A stretch of DNA of 64,000 nucleotides from JBBRVW01 sp038246545 (GCA_038246545.1 JBBRVW010000015.1:1-64000), one strand, 5' to 3'. Shown: positions 42,201 through 49,192, counted from the stretch's first letter. The notes: generated by a model not told the origin, from the letters alone. Translations and numbers: made by a program.

Positions 42201-42897
42201 GGCGACGACTCCCTACACCGGCCCGTTCACCGTGACCGGACCCGGCACGTTAACCATCAGCGCAGCCGGATCAGGTGGGACTGGCACGCTCACTCTCACC
42301 ATCGCCCCACCACCCGCGCCGACGGTGTCGATCACAAGCCCGTCCGCCACGACGTCCTACACCGCCGGCGAGGCGATCCCCGGAGTCTTCTCGTGCTCCG
42401 GCTACCAGGTCACGTCCTGCGCCGCATCGCCGACCTCCCCGGACACCTCCCTCGGGGCCCACACGTTCACCGTGACGGCCACCGATGCCGCCGGCCGCAC
42501 GGGGACCGCCTCGGTCACCTACACGGTCCGGTCCTCGCCGTTCGAGGGCTTCCTGATCCCGGTCGCCGACGGCCCCGGCTCCACGCCCAGCGTGTTCCCC
42601 CGGCGAGTCCCGGTGCTGCTCCGGTTCCGGCTCGTCGACAGCTCAGGCAAGCCGATCGCGGACCGGACGGCGCTCAAGCTCGCGCTGGCCTGCGACCCCC
42701 GGCTGTCGTACTCGGTGGTGTCCGCCTCACCGGGGGCCCCGGTCAACGCCGGCTGCTTCGTCTACAACCCCTTCCTGCACGAGTTCGACTTCCTGCTCAG
42801 CACGACGAAGCTGACCGCCGGTTCGACCTACCTGCTCCGGGTGCACTTCACCTCGGGTTGGGTCGCCGACCACACGGTCCAGATCAAGATCCGCTGA
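36292..42897 (+). CDS. giant secreted protein with delta-60 propeller, pentapeptide solenoid and C25 (gingipain-type) peptidase domain
   Basis: A 2201-residue exported protein. Signal peptide 1-31 (cleavage after AQA). Residues about 35-455 carry delta-60 repeats (FDSVAVQPDGKIVAGF and variants), probably a propeller. At 651-695 are nine exact SPLRV pentads followed by SPIPL, SDVPL and looser leucine pentads to about 880 (ADIDL, SRTAL, RNVSL). A PPC-like domain (about 1050-1210) contains three more SPLRV copies (1111-1125). Residues about 1240-1640 match peptidase C25: VIAGGDQVVPMGRVPD, DVAIGRL, catalytic-type His1494 (SVNAHYDAY) and Cys1534 (TIGCHTGLN). The C-terminus has a CHB_HEX-like segment, an Ig-like domain and a PxKF-like end. 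No sortase signal or membrane anchor, so it is likely released. ATG at 36292 follows GGGGGAG. Substrate unknown. Confidence 0.85.
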   Translation: MNCIQRWTARVVPALLLAAMVATLAGPAAQADPPASGPGSYDTTFGAGTGRVNYGSGFGESFDSVAVQPDGKIVAGFLGAGSGAYIYRLLANGTPDPAWNGGSAYAWTDASVPAVAHGPAAALAQDSAGRTYVTSAVLVGFEIATPQVAVLRLTPAGVPDPTWGTSGTGVVTYDFGGSANDHGTSVVVDDSGNRVYVGAWEGPNSGNGTDFAVLALQEGNGALDSAFSGDGLATTDFNGGNDTVRDIAIAPGGDVIAVGYVKGPGGGNDNTGAWRLNSDGSTATGFGANGKAEFDLANGFNDGARSIAIDSLGYSFVSVRVEGSENSSGAVLRLDTVGAADTGFGRLNGAAGAGWVRTGFGVQYSENAAVAVDEAGRAVVVGGANAPTVARLVADRYPQDTTFNGSGSETLTCPGGTAGSAQGVAVQPDGNIVVTGTCPESVSPFNASVNVLWRLKGGNAVPLPTPPIARGGAQTAVLNATGISVNGLGRTVTVSPGAPLSLAFTYHFDNPVADDICSTVCITQVVAGFTNAGPDLCFDAGGAELSGPSAAVSGNLTAPARPGRYYISFDRVYENGCTGGGGTWTGDGKFWAGNIVPAPGTFLAEVNVVDGVNGLTVAPDRATVPFGQRTIPVGAISADDLTGSFANLQSSPLRVSPLRVSPLRVSPLRVSPLRVSPLRVSPLRVSPLRVSPLRVSPIPLSDVPLDPPSTWTTVLAGTPFANQPLQNVTLQQVLDLEPPPASVSALSLADIDLSRTALRNVSLAAFLLGSTPASALGLSDVPAGVNLGKSLLELELTGVDMSPVYVHGIQLRGVTLAGDAPLGRMRLGDLWLSQTPFGAVPLSQLPSTWYTACSGCTTLADAQANNVDTGVKDAATVAAVLALPSTTVNPTVGQVLPGLVSRDQLGYERIPSNRLAAAAPLPSSGVTYTARFTIDCSTSNGAATVDFTLPAGFRPLPSTASVTVAGLGSVPVTPSSIAGGLRLTTSNLACSGAPQVTAKVDAEPGLALGPTTDSVTARFGPASTTVSDDSPVTVVDTDTDTAVPTEAGKPTGTVFLGYVSAPGNQDTYVAPTLPAGTKLTVRLANVSPGHDDDLSVFGPGVPALHSSVGSSPLRVSPLRVSPLRVSGVDDTTLDPSSDTGTAGTEPQPDVPVQPPAGSTVLGVSANRGDAEEGLAYTVPDGASSGPTTIVVSGYNGSNDKAQPYSLLVSVDPPAAPTSCAAPSFPSQGQGTAGTSVSGLPAGTETVILTDKKRLSDLYGSAAATNVMTKLQTLAARTDVKGVVISVEANPAVQTAYNAWDAASCSPAKANQVVTAINAYIDGIRATNSTLKYLVIAGGDQVVPMGRVPDRVDLDNESSFAPEQVLNGKDNALSGSLRGAFLLSDDPYGDLNPAPWLDSSLYVPDVAIGRLVETPADITKAVDQFVASSGVRAPTAAYTAGYDFNSDGAQLVADRLAQRVAATASATAINGTWSKTDAINGMASAAHGFISVNAHYDAYRALPADEFSGGTQNQLLTPTDLPSDLTGGVLFTIGCHTGLNVADTFVATTTEAVRKGDWAQGVASRGGVLAANTGFGYGDSEAVAYSERLMADFAANLDGQMTVGQALMFAKQSSVHLPMAVVDAKVMQEATFYGLPMYKLGAGGISAPAVLPTAPVTGTTSSAGTPQTASFTGSRQLVPQSGPRGTWYGVQGAGSPVQAPLAIPGRPLQPETSDSYAQPTDGQVAHGIIVDDLTTRVTSATGSFNPVYSAATPDSSTTRPEPQTVGAFFPATLANVVERATPQGLRDVIVLHPGQFRSSSPDSGLGFQQLTDEMTYHLLYSDKADVTPPEIGTVDGTVSGPTVTFTVTTPDGDVRAATALFLARSSTTGQSWTRVQLTSTNGRTWSGSAPAGAATVEQYFVQLLDDANNVSVSSKKGQDFAAPAQPPSADGPVVQVAGTPVGGSYIGPQQVMILGAGPVTYGVGTGTTVVPATTPYTGPFTVTGPGTLTISAAGSGGTGTLTLTIAPPPAPTVSITSPSATTSYTAGEAIPGVFSCSGYQVTSCAASPTSPDTSLGAHTFTVTATDAAGRTGTASVTYTVRSSPFEGFLIPVADGPGSTPSVFPRRVPVLLRFRLVDSSGKPIADRTALKLALACDPRLSYSVVSASPGAPVNAGCFVYNPFLHEFDFLLSTTKLTAGSTYLLRVHFTSGWVADHTVQIKIR
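38242..38391 (+). repeat. 15-bp coding repeat: nine SPLRV pentads plus SPIPL
   Basis: Nine consecutive 15-base units (38242-38376) encode Ser-Pro-Leu-Arg-Val exactly and a tenth (38377-38391) reads SPIPL. The units differ at third positions (Ser TCG/TCA/TCC, Pro CCC/CCG, Leu CTG/CTC, Arg CGG/CGC, Val GTG/GTC), with no replacement change, so the peptide rather than the DNA is being kept constant. Confidence 0.96.
39622..39666 (+). repeat. second SPLRV array, three copies
   Basis: Three more 15-base units encoding Ser-Pro-Leu-Arg-Val, 1.2 kb after the first array in the same gene and inside the PPC-like domain. The stretch ctgcgcgtctccccgctgcg also occurs in the first array, suggesting copying between arrays. 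Confidence 0.95.
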
Positions 42898-42917
42898 CCG
42901 CGGCGTCCCGGGCCGCA

Positions 42918-42936
42918 CGTCCCGACATCCGGGACG
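42918..42936. terminator. hairpin after the giant secreted protein gene
   Basis: cgtcccg-acatc-cgggacg is a perfect 7-bp stem with a five-base loop, 21 bases after the stop codon and just before deoC. Position suits a terminator; no T-tract, so confidence is modest. Confidence 0.42.
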
Positions 42937-42952
42937 GCGGTAGGGTCGGGCG

Positions 42953-43930
42953 GTGACAACGACCGCTCCCCCGTCGGTCGCCCCGGGCCTCAGCGGCCTC
43001 GACGTCCCTGGCGTCACCGCGTCCGACGCCTCGCTCCGACGGTTCCTGCACGGCCTGCCCGGCGTCGACCAGGTCGGGGCCGAGGCCAGGACCGCGACCC
43101 TCGCGACCCGTTCGATCAAGACGTCGGCCAAGGCCTGGGCCATCGACCTGGCGATCCGGATGATCGACCTCACCACGCTCGAGGGACAGGACACCCCCGG
43201 CAAGGTCCGCGCCCTCTGCGCCAAGGCGATGCGGCCCGACCCGGCCGTGCCCGAGACGCCGCAGGTCGCCGCGATCTGCGTCTACCCGGACATGGTCCCG
43301 GTAGCCGTCGAGGCGCTGCGCGGCAGCGGCGTGCATGTCGCGAGCGTCGCGACCGCCTTCCCGAGCGGCCGCGCCAGCCTCGCGGTCAAGCTCGCCGACG
43401 TACGCGACGCCGTCGAGGCGGGCGCCGACGAGATCGACATGGTCATCGACCGCGGCGCCTTCCTGTCGGGCCGCTACCACGAGGTCTACGACGAGATCGT
43501 GGCCACCAAGGCTGCTTGCGGCACTGCGCACCTCAAGGTGATCCTCGAGACCGGTGAGCTGGTCACCTACGACAACGTCCGCCGCGCCTCCTGGATCGGG
43601 ATGCTCGCCGGCGGCGACTTCATCAAGACCTCGACCGGCAAGGTCGCGCCCGCGGCCACGCTGCCGGTGACCCTGGTGATGCTCGAGGCGGTGCGCGACT
43701 TCCGCGCGGCGACCGGGCGCCAGGTCGGCGTGAAGCCGGCCGGCGGCATCCGCACCACGAAAGACGCCATCAAGTATCTCGTCCTCGTCAACGAGACGGT
43801 CGGCGACGACTGGCTCGACCCCGACTGGTTCCGCCTCGGCGCGAGCAGCCTGCTCAACGACCTGCTCATGCAGCGCACCAAGATGACCACCGGCCGCTAC
43901 AGCGGTCCCGACTACTTCACGCTGGACTGA
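42953..43930 (+). CDS. deoC: deoxyribose-phosphate aldolase
   Basis: A 325-residue class I aldolase that splits 2-deoxyribose-5-phosphate into glyceraldehyde-3-phosphate and acetaldehyde. The Schiff-base lysine lies in GGDFIKTSTGK, the proton-relay region is EIDMVIDRGAFLSG, and the phosphate site is VGVKPAGGIRT. The length is that of the long DeoC branch, about 100 residues more than E. coli DeoC. GTG start at 42953. It is followed after five bases by an aldehyde dehydrogenase that could oxidise the acetaldehyde released, and it completes the pathway begun by thymidine and purine nucleoside phosphorylases elsewhere in the window. Confidence 0.93.
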   Translation: MTTTAPPSVAPGLSGLDVPGVTASDASLRRFLHGLPGVDQVGAEARTATLATRSIKTSAKAWAIDLAIRMIDLTTLEGQDTPGKVRALCAKAMRPDPAVPETPQVAAICVYPDMVPVAVEALRGSGVHVASVATAFPSGRASLAVKLADVRDAVEAGADEIDMVIDRGAFLSGRYHEVYDEIVATKAACGTAHLKVILETGELVTYDNVRRASWIGMLAGGDFIKTSTGKVAPAATLPVTLVMLEAVRDFRAATGRQVGVKPAGGIRTTKDAIKYLVLVNETVGDDWLDPDWFRLGASSLLNDLLMQRTKMTTGRYSGPDYFTLD

Positions 43931-43935
43931 TCACC

Positions 43936-45387
43936 ATGGCCTCGATGACCGGCAAGAAGTTCGAGTACGCCCCGGCGCCGGAGTCGCGCACGATCCTGGA
44001 CCTCAGACCGTCCTACGGCCTGTTCATCGACGGGCAGTTCGTCGACACCACAGACGGCCGCACGTTCAAGACGGTCAGCCCGGCGTCGGAGGAGGTGCTC
44101 GCCGAGATCACCGAGGCCGGCCCCACCGATGTCGACCGGGCCGTCGCGGCAGCGCGCAAGGCCTACGACAAGGTGTGGTCGAGGCTGCCGGCCCGGGAGC
44201 GCGGGAAGTACCTGTTCCGCATCGCCCGGATCGTGCAGGAGCGGGCCCGCGAGCTGGCGGTGCTCGAGTCGCTCGACAACGGCAAGCCGATCCGTGAGTC
44301 GCGCGACGTCGACATCCCGCTGGTCGCGGCGTGGTTCTTCCACTACGCCGGCTGGGCCGACAAGCTCGACCACGCCGGCTTCGGACCCGATCCGAAGCCG
44401 CTGGGAGTCGCCGGTCAGGTCATCCCGTGGAACTTCCCGCTGCTCATGCTGGCGTGGAAGATCGCCCCCGCGCTGGCCTGCGGCAACACCGTGGTCCTCA
44501 AGCCGGCCGAGACCACGTCACTGACGGCGCTGCTGTTCGCGGAGATCTGCCAGCAGGCCGACCTGCCGCCCGGCGTCGTCAACATCGTGACCGGCGCCGG
44601 CGACACCGGCCGCGCGCTCGTCGAGCACCAGGGCGTCGACAAGGTCGCCTTCACCGGCTCGACCGATGTCGGCAAGATGATCGCCCGCTCCACCGCGGGG
44701 TCGGCCAAGAAGGTCACCCTCGAGCTGGGCGGCAAGGCCGCCAACATCGTGTTCGAGGACGCGCCGGTCGACCAGGCCGTCGAGGGCATCGTGAACGGCA
44801 TCTTCTTCAACCAGGGCCACGTCTGCTGCGCCGGCTCGCGCCTGCTGGTCCAGGAGTCGGCGTACGACGAGGTGATGGACTCCCTCAAGCGCCGCCTCGG
44901 CACGCTGCGCCTGGGTGACCCGCTGGACAAGAACACCGACATCGGCGCGATCAACTCCGCCGAGCAGCTCGCCCGGATCCGCGAGCTGTCCGACGTCGGC
45001 GAGTCCGAGGGCGCCGAGCGGTGGTCGCCACCGTGCGAGCTACCGGCCAAGGGCTTCTGGTTCCCGCCGACCGTCTTCACCGGCGTCACGCAGGCGCACC
45101 GGATCGCCCGCGAGGAGATCTTCGGGCCGGTCCTGTCGGTGCTGACCTTCCGCACCCCGCAGGAGGCCGTCGAGAAGGCCAACAACACCCCTTACGGCCT
45201 GTCCGCCGGGGTCTGGACCGACAAGGGCTCCCGGATCCTCTGGATGGCCAACCAGCTCCGCGCCGGCGTGGTGTGGGCCAACACGTTCAACCGGTTCGAC
45301 CCCGCGTCGCCGTTCGGCGGCTACAAGGAGTCGGGCTACGGCCGCGAGGGCGGTCGCCACGGGCTGGAGGGCTATCTCGATGTCTGA
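43936..45387 (+). CDS. aldehyde dehydrogenase (catalytic partner)
   Basis: A 483-residue NAD(P)-dependent aldehyde dehydrogenase. Complete active site: the nucleotide-binding PWNFPLLMLAWKIAPAL and FTGSTDVGK, the general-base Glu in LELGGKAANIV and the nucleophilic Cys in FFNQGHVCCAGSR, then EEIFGPVLSV. It likely oxidises acetaldehyde or another short aldehyde produced by DeoC, which is encoded five bases upstream. Its last eight bases overlap the start of a second, shorter aldehyde-dehydrogenase-like gene, so translation is coupled. Start ATG at 43936. Substrate assignment is by context. Confidence 0.9.
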   Translation: MASMTGKKFEYAPAPESRTILDLRPSYGLFIDGQFVDTTDGRTFKTVSPASEEVLAEITEAGPTDVDRAVAAARKAYDKVWSRLPARERGKYLFRIARIVQERARELAVLESLDNGKPIRESRDVDIPLVAAWFFHYAGWADKLDHAGFGPDPKPLGVAGQVIPWNFPLLMLAWKIAPALACGNTVVLKPAETTSLTALLFAEICQQADLPPGVVNIVTGAGDTGRALVEHQGVDKVAFTGSTDVGKMIARSTAGSAKKVTLELGGKAANIVFEDAPVDQAVEGIVNGIFFNQGHVCCAGSRLLVQESAYDEVMDSLKRRLGTLRLGDPLDKNTDIGAINSAEQLARIRELSDVGESEGAERWSPPCELPAKGFWFPPTVFTGVTQAHRIAREEIFGPVLSVLTFRTPQEAVEKANNTPYGLSAGVWTDKGSRILWMANQLRAGVVWANTFNRFDPASPFGGYKESGYGREGGRHGLEGYLDV

Positions 45388-46240
45388 GCGACTGGACGTG
45401 CGCAAGACGTACAAGCTGTTCGTGGGCGGCAAGTTCCCGCGCTCGGAGAGCGGCCGCTCCTACGAGGTCAGCGACAGCAAGGGCCGGTTCGTCGCCAACG
45501 CGGCGATGGCGTCCCGCAAGGACGCGCGCGACGCGGTCGTCGCGGCCCGCAAGGCGTTCCCCGGCTGGGCCGCGGCCACGGCCTACAACCGCGGCCAGGT
45601 GCTCTACCGGGTGGCTGAGCTGCTCGAGGGTCGTCGGTCGCAGTTCGTCGACGAGGTCGCCCTCGGCGAGGGCATCTCGCGCAGCAAGGCGGAAGGCGTC
45701 GTCGACGCCTCGATCGACCGCTGGGTCTGGTACGCCGGGTGGTCGGACAAGCTCTCCCAGGTGCTGGGGTCGGCCAACTCGGTCGCGGGGCCGTACTTCG
45801 ACTTCTCCGTCCCCGAGCCGACCGGCGTCGTGGCCGCGCTCGCCCCGCAGGGCTCGTCGCTGCTCGGGCTGGTGTCGGTCGTCGCCCCGGCGATCGTCAG
45901 CGGCAACACGGTCGTGGTGCTCGCCAGCGAGCTCCGGCCGCTGCCCGCCGTCACGCTGTCCGAGGTGCTCGCCACCTCCGACGTCCCCGGCGGCGTCGTC
46001 AACGTGCTGACAGGGGTCACAGCGGAGGTTGCACCGTGGCTCGCGTCGCACATGGACGTCAACAGCATCGACCTGGCCGGTGCGGCCGAGGGCGACCTGG
46101 TCGAGCTGCAGGTCGCCGCCGCCGAGAACCTCAAGCGGATCGTTCGCCCCGGGCGCACCGACTGGGCCCGGGTGCCGGAGCTGACCCGGCTGCGCACCCA
46201 CCTCGAGACGAAGACGGTCTGGCACCCCATCGGCGTCTGA
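45380..46240 (+). CDS. truncated, non-catalytic aldehyde-dehydrogenase-like protein
   Basis: A 286-residue protein equivalent to the N-terminal (nucleotide-binding) part of aldehyde dehydrogenases: KLFVGGKFPRSESGRSYEV, then EPTGVVAALAPQGSSLLGL and GNTVVVLASELRPLPAV, ending with VWHPIGV. The catalytic Glu/Cys half is absent and the Rossmann motifs are eroded, so it should not be an enzyme on its own. The frame is clean and overlaps the full-length dehydrogenase by eight bases, so this looks like a stable partner rather than a pseudogene. From memory, deoC-ALDH-short ALDH triplets occur in other actinobacteria. A regulatory or assembly role is inferred. Confidence 0.82.
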   Translation: MSERLDVRKTYKLFVGGKFPRSESGRSYEVSDSKGRFVANAAMASRKDARDAVVAARKAFPGWAAATAYNRGQVLYRVAELLEGRRSQFVDEVALGEGISRSKAEGVVDASIDRWVWYAGWSDKLSQVLGSANSVAGPYFDFSVPEPTGVVAALAPQGSSLLGLVSVVAPAIVSGNTVVVLASELRPLPAVTLSEVLATSDVPGGVVNVLTGVTAEVAPWLASHMDVNSIDLAGAAEGDLVELQVAAAENLKRIVRPGRTDWARVPELTRLRTHLETKTVWHPIGV

Positions 46241-46262
46241 CGCTGCCGGTAGCCTCGCGGCG

Positions 46263-46868
46263 ATGATCCCGCCGAAGCCCCGCCTCGTGCTGCTCGCCGG
46301 GCCCTCGGGATCCGGAAAGACGCACCTGGCCGAGGAGTCGGGGCTGCCGATCGTCGACCTCGACCACTTCTACAAGGACGGCGACGACCCGACGGCGCCA
46401 CGGCACCCGTCGCTCGGCATCGTGGACTGGGACGATCCCGCGTCGTGGGACGCGGACGAGGCGCTGCGGGTGCTGGAGCAGCTGTGCCGCACCGGCTCGG
46501 CCGAGGTGCCGGTCTACGACATCTCGCGGGACGGCCGGGTCGGCACCCGCCGCCTCGACATCGGTGCCGCACCGGCGTTCGTCGGCACCGGCATCTTCGC
46601 GGCCGAGCTCGTCGCACCGGCGCGGGACCGAGGGCTGCTGCGCGACGCGGTGGTGGTGGAGAGGTCGCGGGTGAAGAACTTCCTGCGCCGCCTCGGTCGC
46701 GACCTGCGGGAGCACCGCAAGCCGCCCCTGACGCTGGTCCGGCGCGGCTTCCGGCTGCTCCGTGTCGAGCCGAGCGTGGTCGCCCGGCAGGTCGCCCTCG
46801 GCTGCCGGCCTTGCGGCCGGGCGCTCACCATGGCCGCGCTCCGGGCCGCGGCGTCCCCGCCCAGCTAG
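46263..46868 (+). CDS. uridine kinase-like P-loop NTPase
   Basis: A 201-residue protein with a Walker A motif (LAGPSGSGKTHLAEE) and, directly after, VDLDHFYKDGDDPT, the Asp-Phe-Tyr-Lys-Asp signature of uridine/cytidine kinases, then DWDDPASWD and PVYDISRDGRVG equivalent to the nucleoside-binding YDF loop. It would phosphorylate uridine or a related compound with ATP, matching the nucleoside theme of this region. The C-terminal third is Arg-rich. ATG at 46263. Its TAG lies within CTAG shared with the stop of the convergent LysR gene. Substrate is inferred from family and context. Confidence 0.82.
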   Translation: MIPPKPRLVLLAGPSGSGKTHLAEESGLPIVDLDHFYKDGDDPTAPRHPSLGIVDWDDPASWDADEALRVLEQLCRTGSAEVPVYDISRDGRVGTRRLDIGAAPAFVGTGIFAAELVAPARDRGLLRDAVVVERSRVKNFLRRLGRDLREHRKPPLTLVRRGFRLLRVEPSVVARQVALGCRPCGRALTMAALRAAASPPS

Positions 46869-47812
46869 CCGGCGGACTCCTCCCACTCCCTGCCGAGGTC
46901 GGCGCAGACCTCGACCGCCAGCTCGACGAAGTGCTGGACCACCGGCGCGAGCTGACGGTCGGCGTGCCAGACGACTGCCAGGTTGCGCGGCGGGAGTCCC
47001 GTGACCGACGGGATGACCGACACCTCGGGGTCGTCCTCGTCGACGGTGAGCCGCGGCATCAGGGCGTAGCCGAGCCCGGAGGCGACGAACCCCTGGATCG
47101 TCGGGTTGTCGTTGGAGCGGAAGACGAACGACGGCTCGATGCCGGTGCGCCGCAGGTGGTAGAGCAGGTCCTCGAACTCGTGCGGGTCGCTGTAGCCGAT
47201 GAGCGGCAGCCGGGCCGCGGCACGCAGCGTGACCGACTCGCTGCCTGCCTCGGGCGCGTCGGCCGGAGCGAGCAGCACGTACGGGTCGTCAAGCACACGT
47301 CGCACCTCGAAAGGCCCCTCCGGGAGCGGCAGCTGGGCGAAGGACAGGTCGAACCGGCCGTCCTCGACCGCCGCCGCCAGCTCAGCCAGGTCCCAGGTCT
47401 CCTGCGGCAGCAGCTCGATGCCCGGGTGCTCCTCGCGGTAGCGCCTGAGCAGCCGTGGCAGGACCTTGGTGCCGATGCTCTGCATGGTGCCGACCCGCAG
47501 GATGCCCTTGTCGCCCGCCCGGACCGCCGCGACGTCGGCCGCGGCCGCGTGCAGCCGCGCCACGATCGCCCGGGCGTGGCCGACGAGGACATCACCGATC
47601 GGGGTGAGCCGGACGTGGCTGGGGCCGCCCGGGCGGTCGAACAGCCGGGCGCCGACGGCGCGCTCCAGCCCGGCGACCTGCTGGCTGACCGCGGACTGGG
47701 TGTAGCCCAGCTCGTCGGCGGCCGCGCTGAACGTCCCGGTGTCGACGACCGCGAGCAGCGCCAGCAGCTGCTTGGTGTCGAAGGCGGGTGCATAAGGTCT
47801 GCTGATGTTCAT
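46865..47812 (-). CDS. LysR-family transcriptional regulator
   Basis: A 315-residue LysR-type regulator. The N-terminal helix-turn-helix reads TKQLLALLAVVDTGTFSAAA then LGYTQSAVSQQVAGLERAVG, followed by RLTPIGDVLV and a dimerisation helix. The substrate-binding domain starts with GILRVGTMQSIGTKVLPRLL. ATG at 47810-47812; an in-frame start three codons upstream is also open. It is divergent from a small zinc-ribbon gene across 51 bp and convergent with the kinase gene. The probable target is the divergent gene or its own promoter; the effector is unknown. Confidence 0.88.
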   Translation of the reverse strand: MNISRPYAPAFDTKQLLALLAVVDTGTFSAAADELGYTQSAVSQQVAGLERAVGARLFDRPGGPSHVRLTPIGDVLVGHARAIVARLHAAAADVAAVRAGDKGILRVGTMQSIGTKVLPRLLRRYREEHPGIELLPQETWDLAELAAAVEDGRFDLSFAQLPLPEGPFEVRRVLDDPYVLLAPADAPEAGSESVTLRAAARLPLIGYSDPHEFEDLLYHLRRTGIEPSFVFRSNDNPTIQGFVASGLGYALMPRLTVDEDDPEVSVIPSVTGLPPRNLAVVWHADRQLAPVVQHFVELAVEVCADLGREWEESAG

Positions 47813-47863
47813 CTCCAGCAATAGTGGTTGGACTTATGGTGCCATGGCGCCGACCATGGAGAC
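47813..47863. promoter_or_regulatory. LysR-type divergent control region
   Basis: The 51 bp between the LysR gene and the small zinc-ribbon gene hold ata-N11-tat (47821-47837), similar in spacing to LysR boxes, and a 14-bp near-palindrome ggtgccatggcgcc (47838-47851) with one mismatched pair. The base composition is lower in G+C than the surroundings, as promoters often are here. Confidence 0.4.
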
Positions 47864-48058
47864 ATGTTCCTCACCAACTGCCTCGAGTGCGGCCTGCGCG
47901 AGCTGCGCGGCGCGCGCTCCATCGACACCCTCGTCACCACCGAGCAGGGCCTCGACCTGGTCTACCGCTGCACCCGCTGCGCGACGGTCAACCTGCTCGC
48001 CCCGCACGGCTCCGACGCATCGGCGCAGAGCCGGTCCGCCGCTGCCGTCGCTGCCTGA
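47864..48058 (+). CDS. small zinc-ribbon protein
   Basis: A 64-residue protein starting at ATG 47864 (MFLTNCLECGLRELRG). Two cysteine pairs, CLECG near the N-terminus and CTRC about 30 residues later, form a likely zinc ribbon; the tail is Ser/Ala-rich. An upstream in-frame GTG or TTG would add 12 residues without conserved features. Function unknown. It is divergent from the LysR gene and may be its target. Confidence 0.6.
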   Translation: MFLTNCLECGLRELRGARSIDTLVTTEQGLDLVYRCTRCATVNLLAPHGSDASAQSRSAAAVAA

Positions 48059-48094
48059 CCCGCTGCCCCACTGCCTCGGGGGGCGGTGAGGTGG

Positions 48095-49192
48095 TCAGGA
48101 CGTCAGTGCTGCGTAGCCGGGCTTGATGACGTCCTCGATGAACGCGAGCCGCTCGTCGAACGGGATGAAGGAGGACTTCATCGCGTTGACCGTGAACCAG
48201 CGGAAGTCGTCGTACCCGTAGCCGAACGCCTCGGCGAGCTGGACCATCTCCCGGGTCATCGAGGTGCCGCTCATCAGCCGGTTGTCGGTGTTGATCGTCA
48301 CCCGGAACCCGAGCCGCCGCAGCAGCCCGATCGGGTGCTCGGCGATCGAGGCGGCCGCGCCCGTCATGACGTTGGACGTCGGGGCCATCTCGAGCGGGAT
48401 CCGCATGTCCCGGACGTAGGCCGCCAGCCGGCCGAGCGTCGCCGTGCCGTCGGCAGCGACCGTGATGTCGTCGATGATGCGCACGCCGTGCCCGAGCCGG
48501 TCGGCACCGCACCACTGGATGGCCTGCCAGATCGACGGCAGGCCGAACGCCTCGCCGGCATGGATCGTGAAGTGGGCGTTCTCACGCTGGAGGTACTCGA
48601 ACGCGTCCAGGTGCCGGGTGGGTGGGTTGCCCGCCTCCGCTCCGGCGATGTCGAACCCCACCACCCCGGCGTCGCGGTAGCGCACCGCGAGCTCGGCGAT
48701 CTCCTGCGACCGGGCGGCGTGCCGCATGGCGGTGAGCAGCGCGCCGATCCTGATGGGGTGCCCCGCCTCGGCGGCGCGCCGCTCGCCCTCCCGGAAGCCG
48801 GCGTTGACGGCCTCGACGACCGCGTCCAGCTCGAGGTCGCCCTCGACGTGCAGCTCGGGGGCATAGCGAACCTCTGCGTACACGACTCCGTCGGCCGCGA
48901 GGTCCTGGGCGCACTCGCTGGCGACCCGGGCCAGAGCTCCCTCGGTCTGCATGACCCCGACCGTGTGGGCGAAGGTCTCCAGGTAGCGCTCGAGGGACCC
49001 GGAGTTCGCCGCCGCGACGAACCACGCCGAGAGGTCGTCCACGTCCGTGGTGGGCAGGTCCGCGTAGCCGGTCTCGGCGGCCAGCTCGACGACCGTGCCG
49101 GGCCGGACGCCGCCGTCGAGGTGGTCGTGGAGCAGGACCTTGGGGACGGGACGAAGGTCATCGGCACTCAAAGAGGTCAAAGAGTTGGTCAC
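48095..49192 (-). CDS. add: adenosine deaminase
   Basis: A 365-residue metal-dependent deaminase converting (deoxy)adenosine to (deoxy)inosine, the substrate of the purine nucleoside phosphorylase at 28478. The zinc ligands are in LLHDHLDGG and THAGEAFG-type segments (TIHAGEAFG with the catalytic Glu/His), then DRLGHGVRI and the NTDNRLMSGTSMTRE loop with the last metal Asp. The Asp-Asn in NTDN replaces the more usual Asp-Asp-Pro, as in other actinobacterial Add proteins. GTG start at 49190-49192. Convergent with the zinc-ribbon gene; divergent from an unknown gene by 62 bp. Confidence 0.92.
   Translation of the reverse strand: MTNSLTSLSADDLRPVPKVLLHDHLDGGVRPGTVVELAAETGYADLPTTDVDDLSAWFVAAANSGSLERYLETFAHTVGVMQTEGALARVASECAQDLAADGVVYAEVRYAPELHVEGDLELDAVVEAVNAGFREGERRAAEAGHPIRIGALLTAMRHAARSQEIAELAVRYRDAGVVGFDIAGAEAGNPPTRHLDAFEYLQRENAHFTIHAGEAFGLPSIWQAIQWCGADRLGHGVRIIDDITVAADGTATLGRLAAYVRDMRIPLEMAPTSNVMTGAAASIAEHPIGLLRRLGFRVTINTDNRLMSGTSMTREMVQLAEAFGYGYDDFRWFTVNAMKSSFIPFDERLAFIEDVIKPGYAALTS

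Noticed and set aside
45380..46240. Pseudogene status for the short aldehyde-dehydrogenase-like gene
   Set aside because: The frame is open with normal codon use, a coupled start and a sensible end; it looks like a maintained shorter protein.
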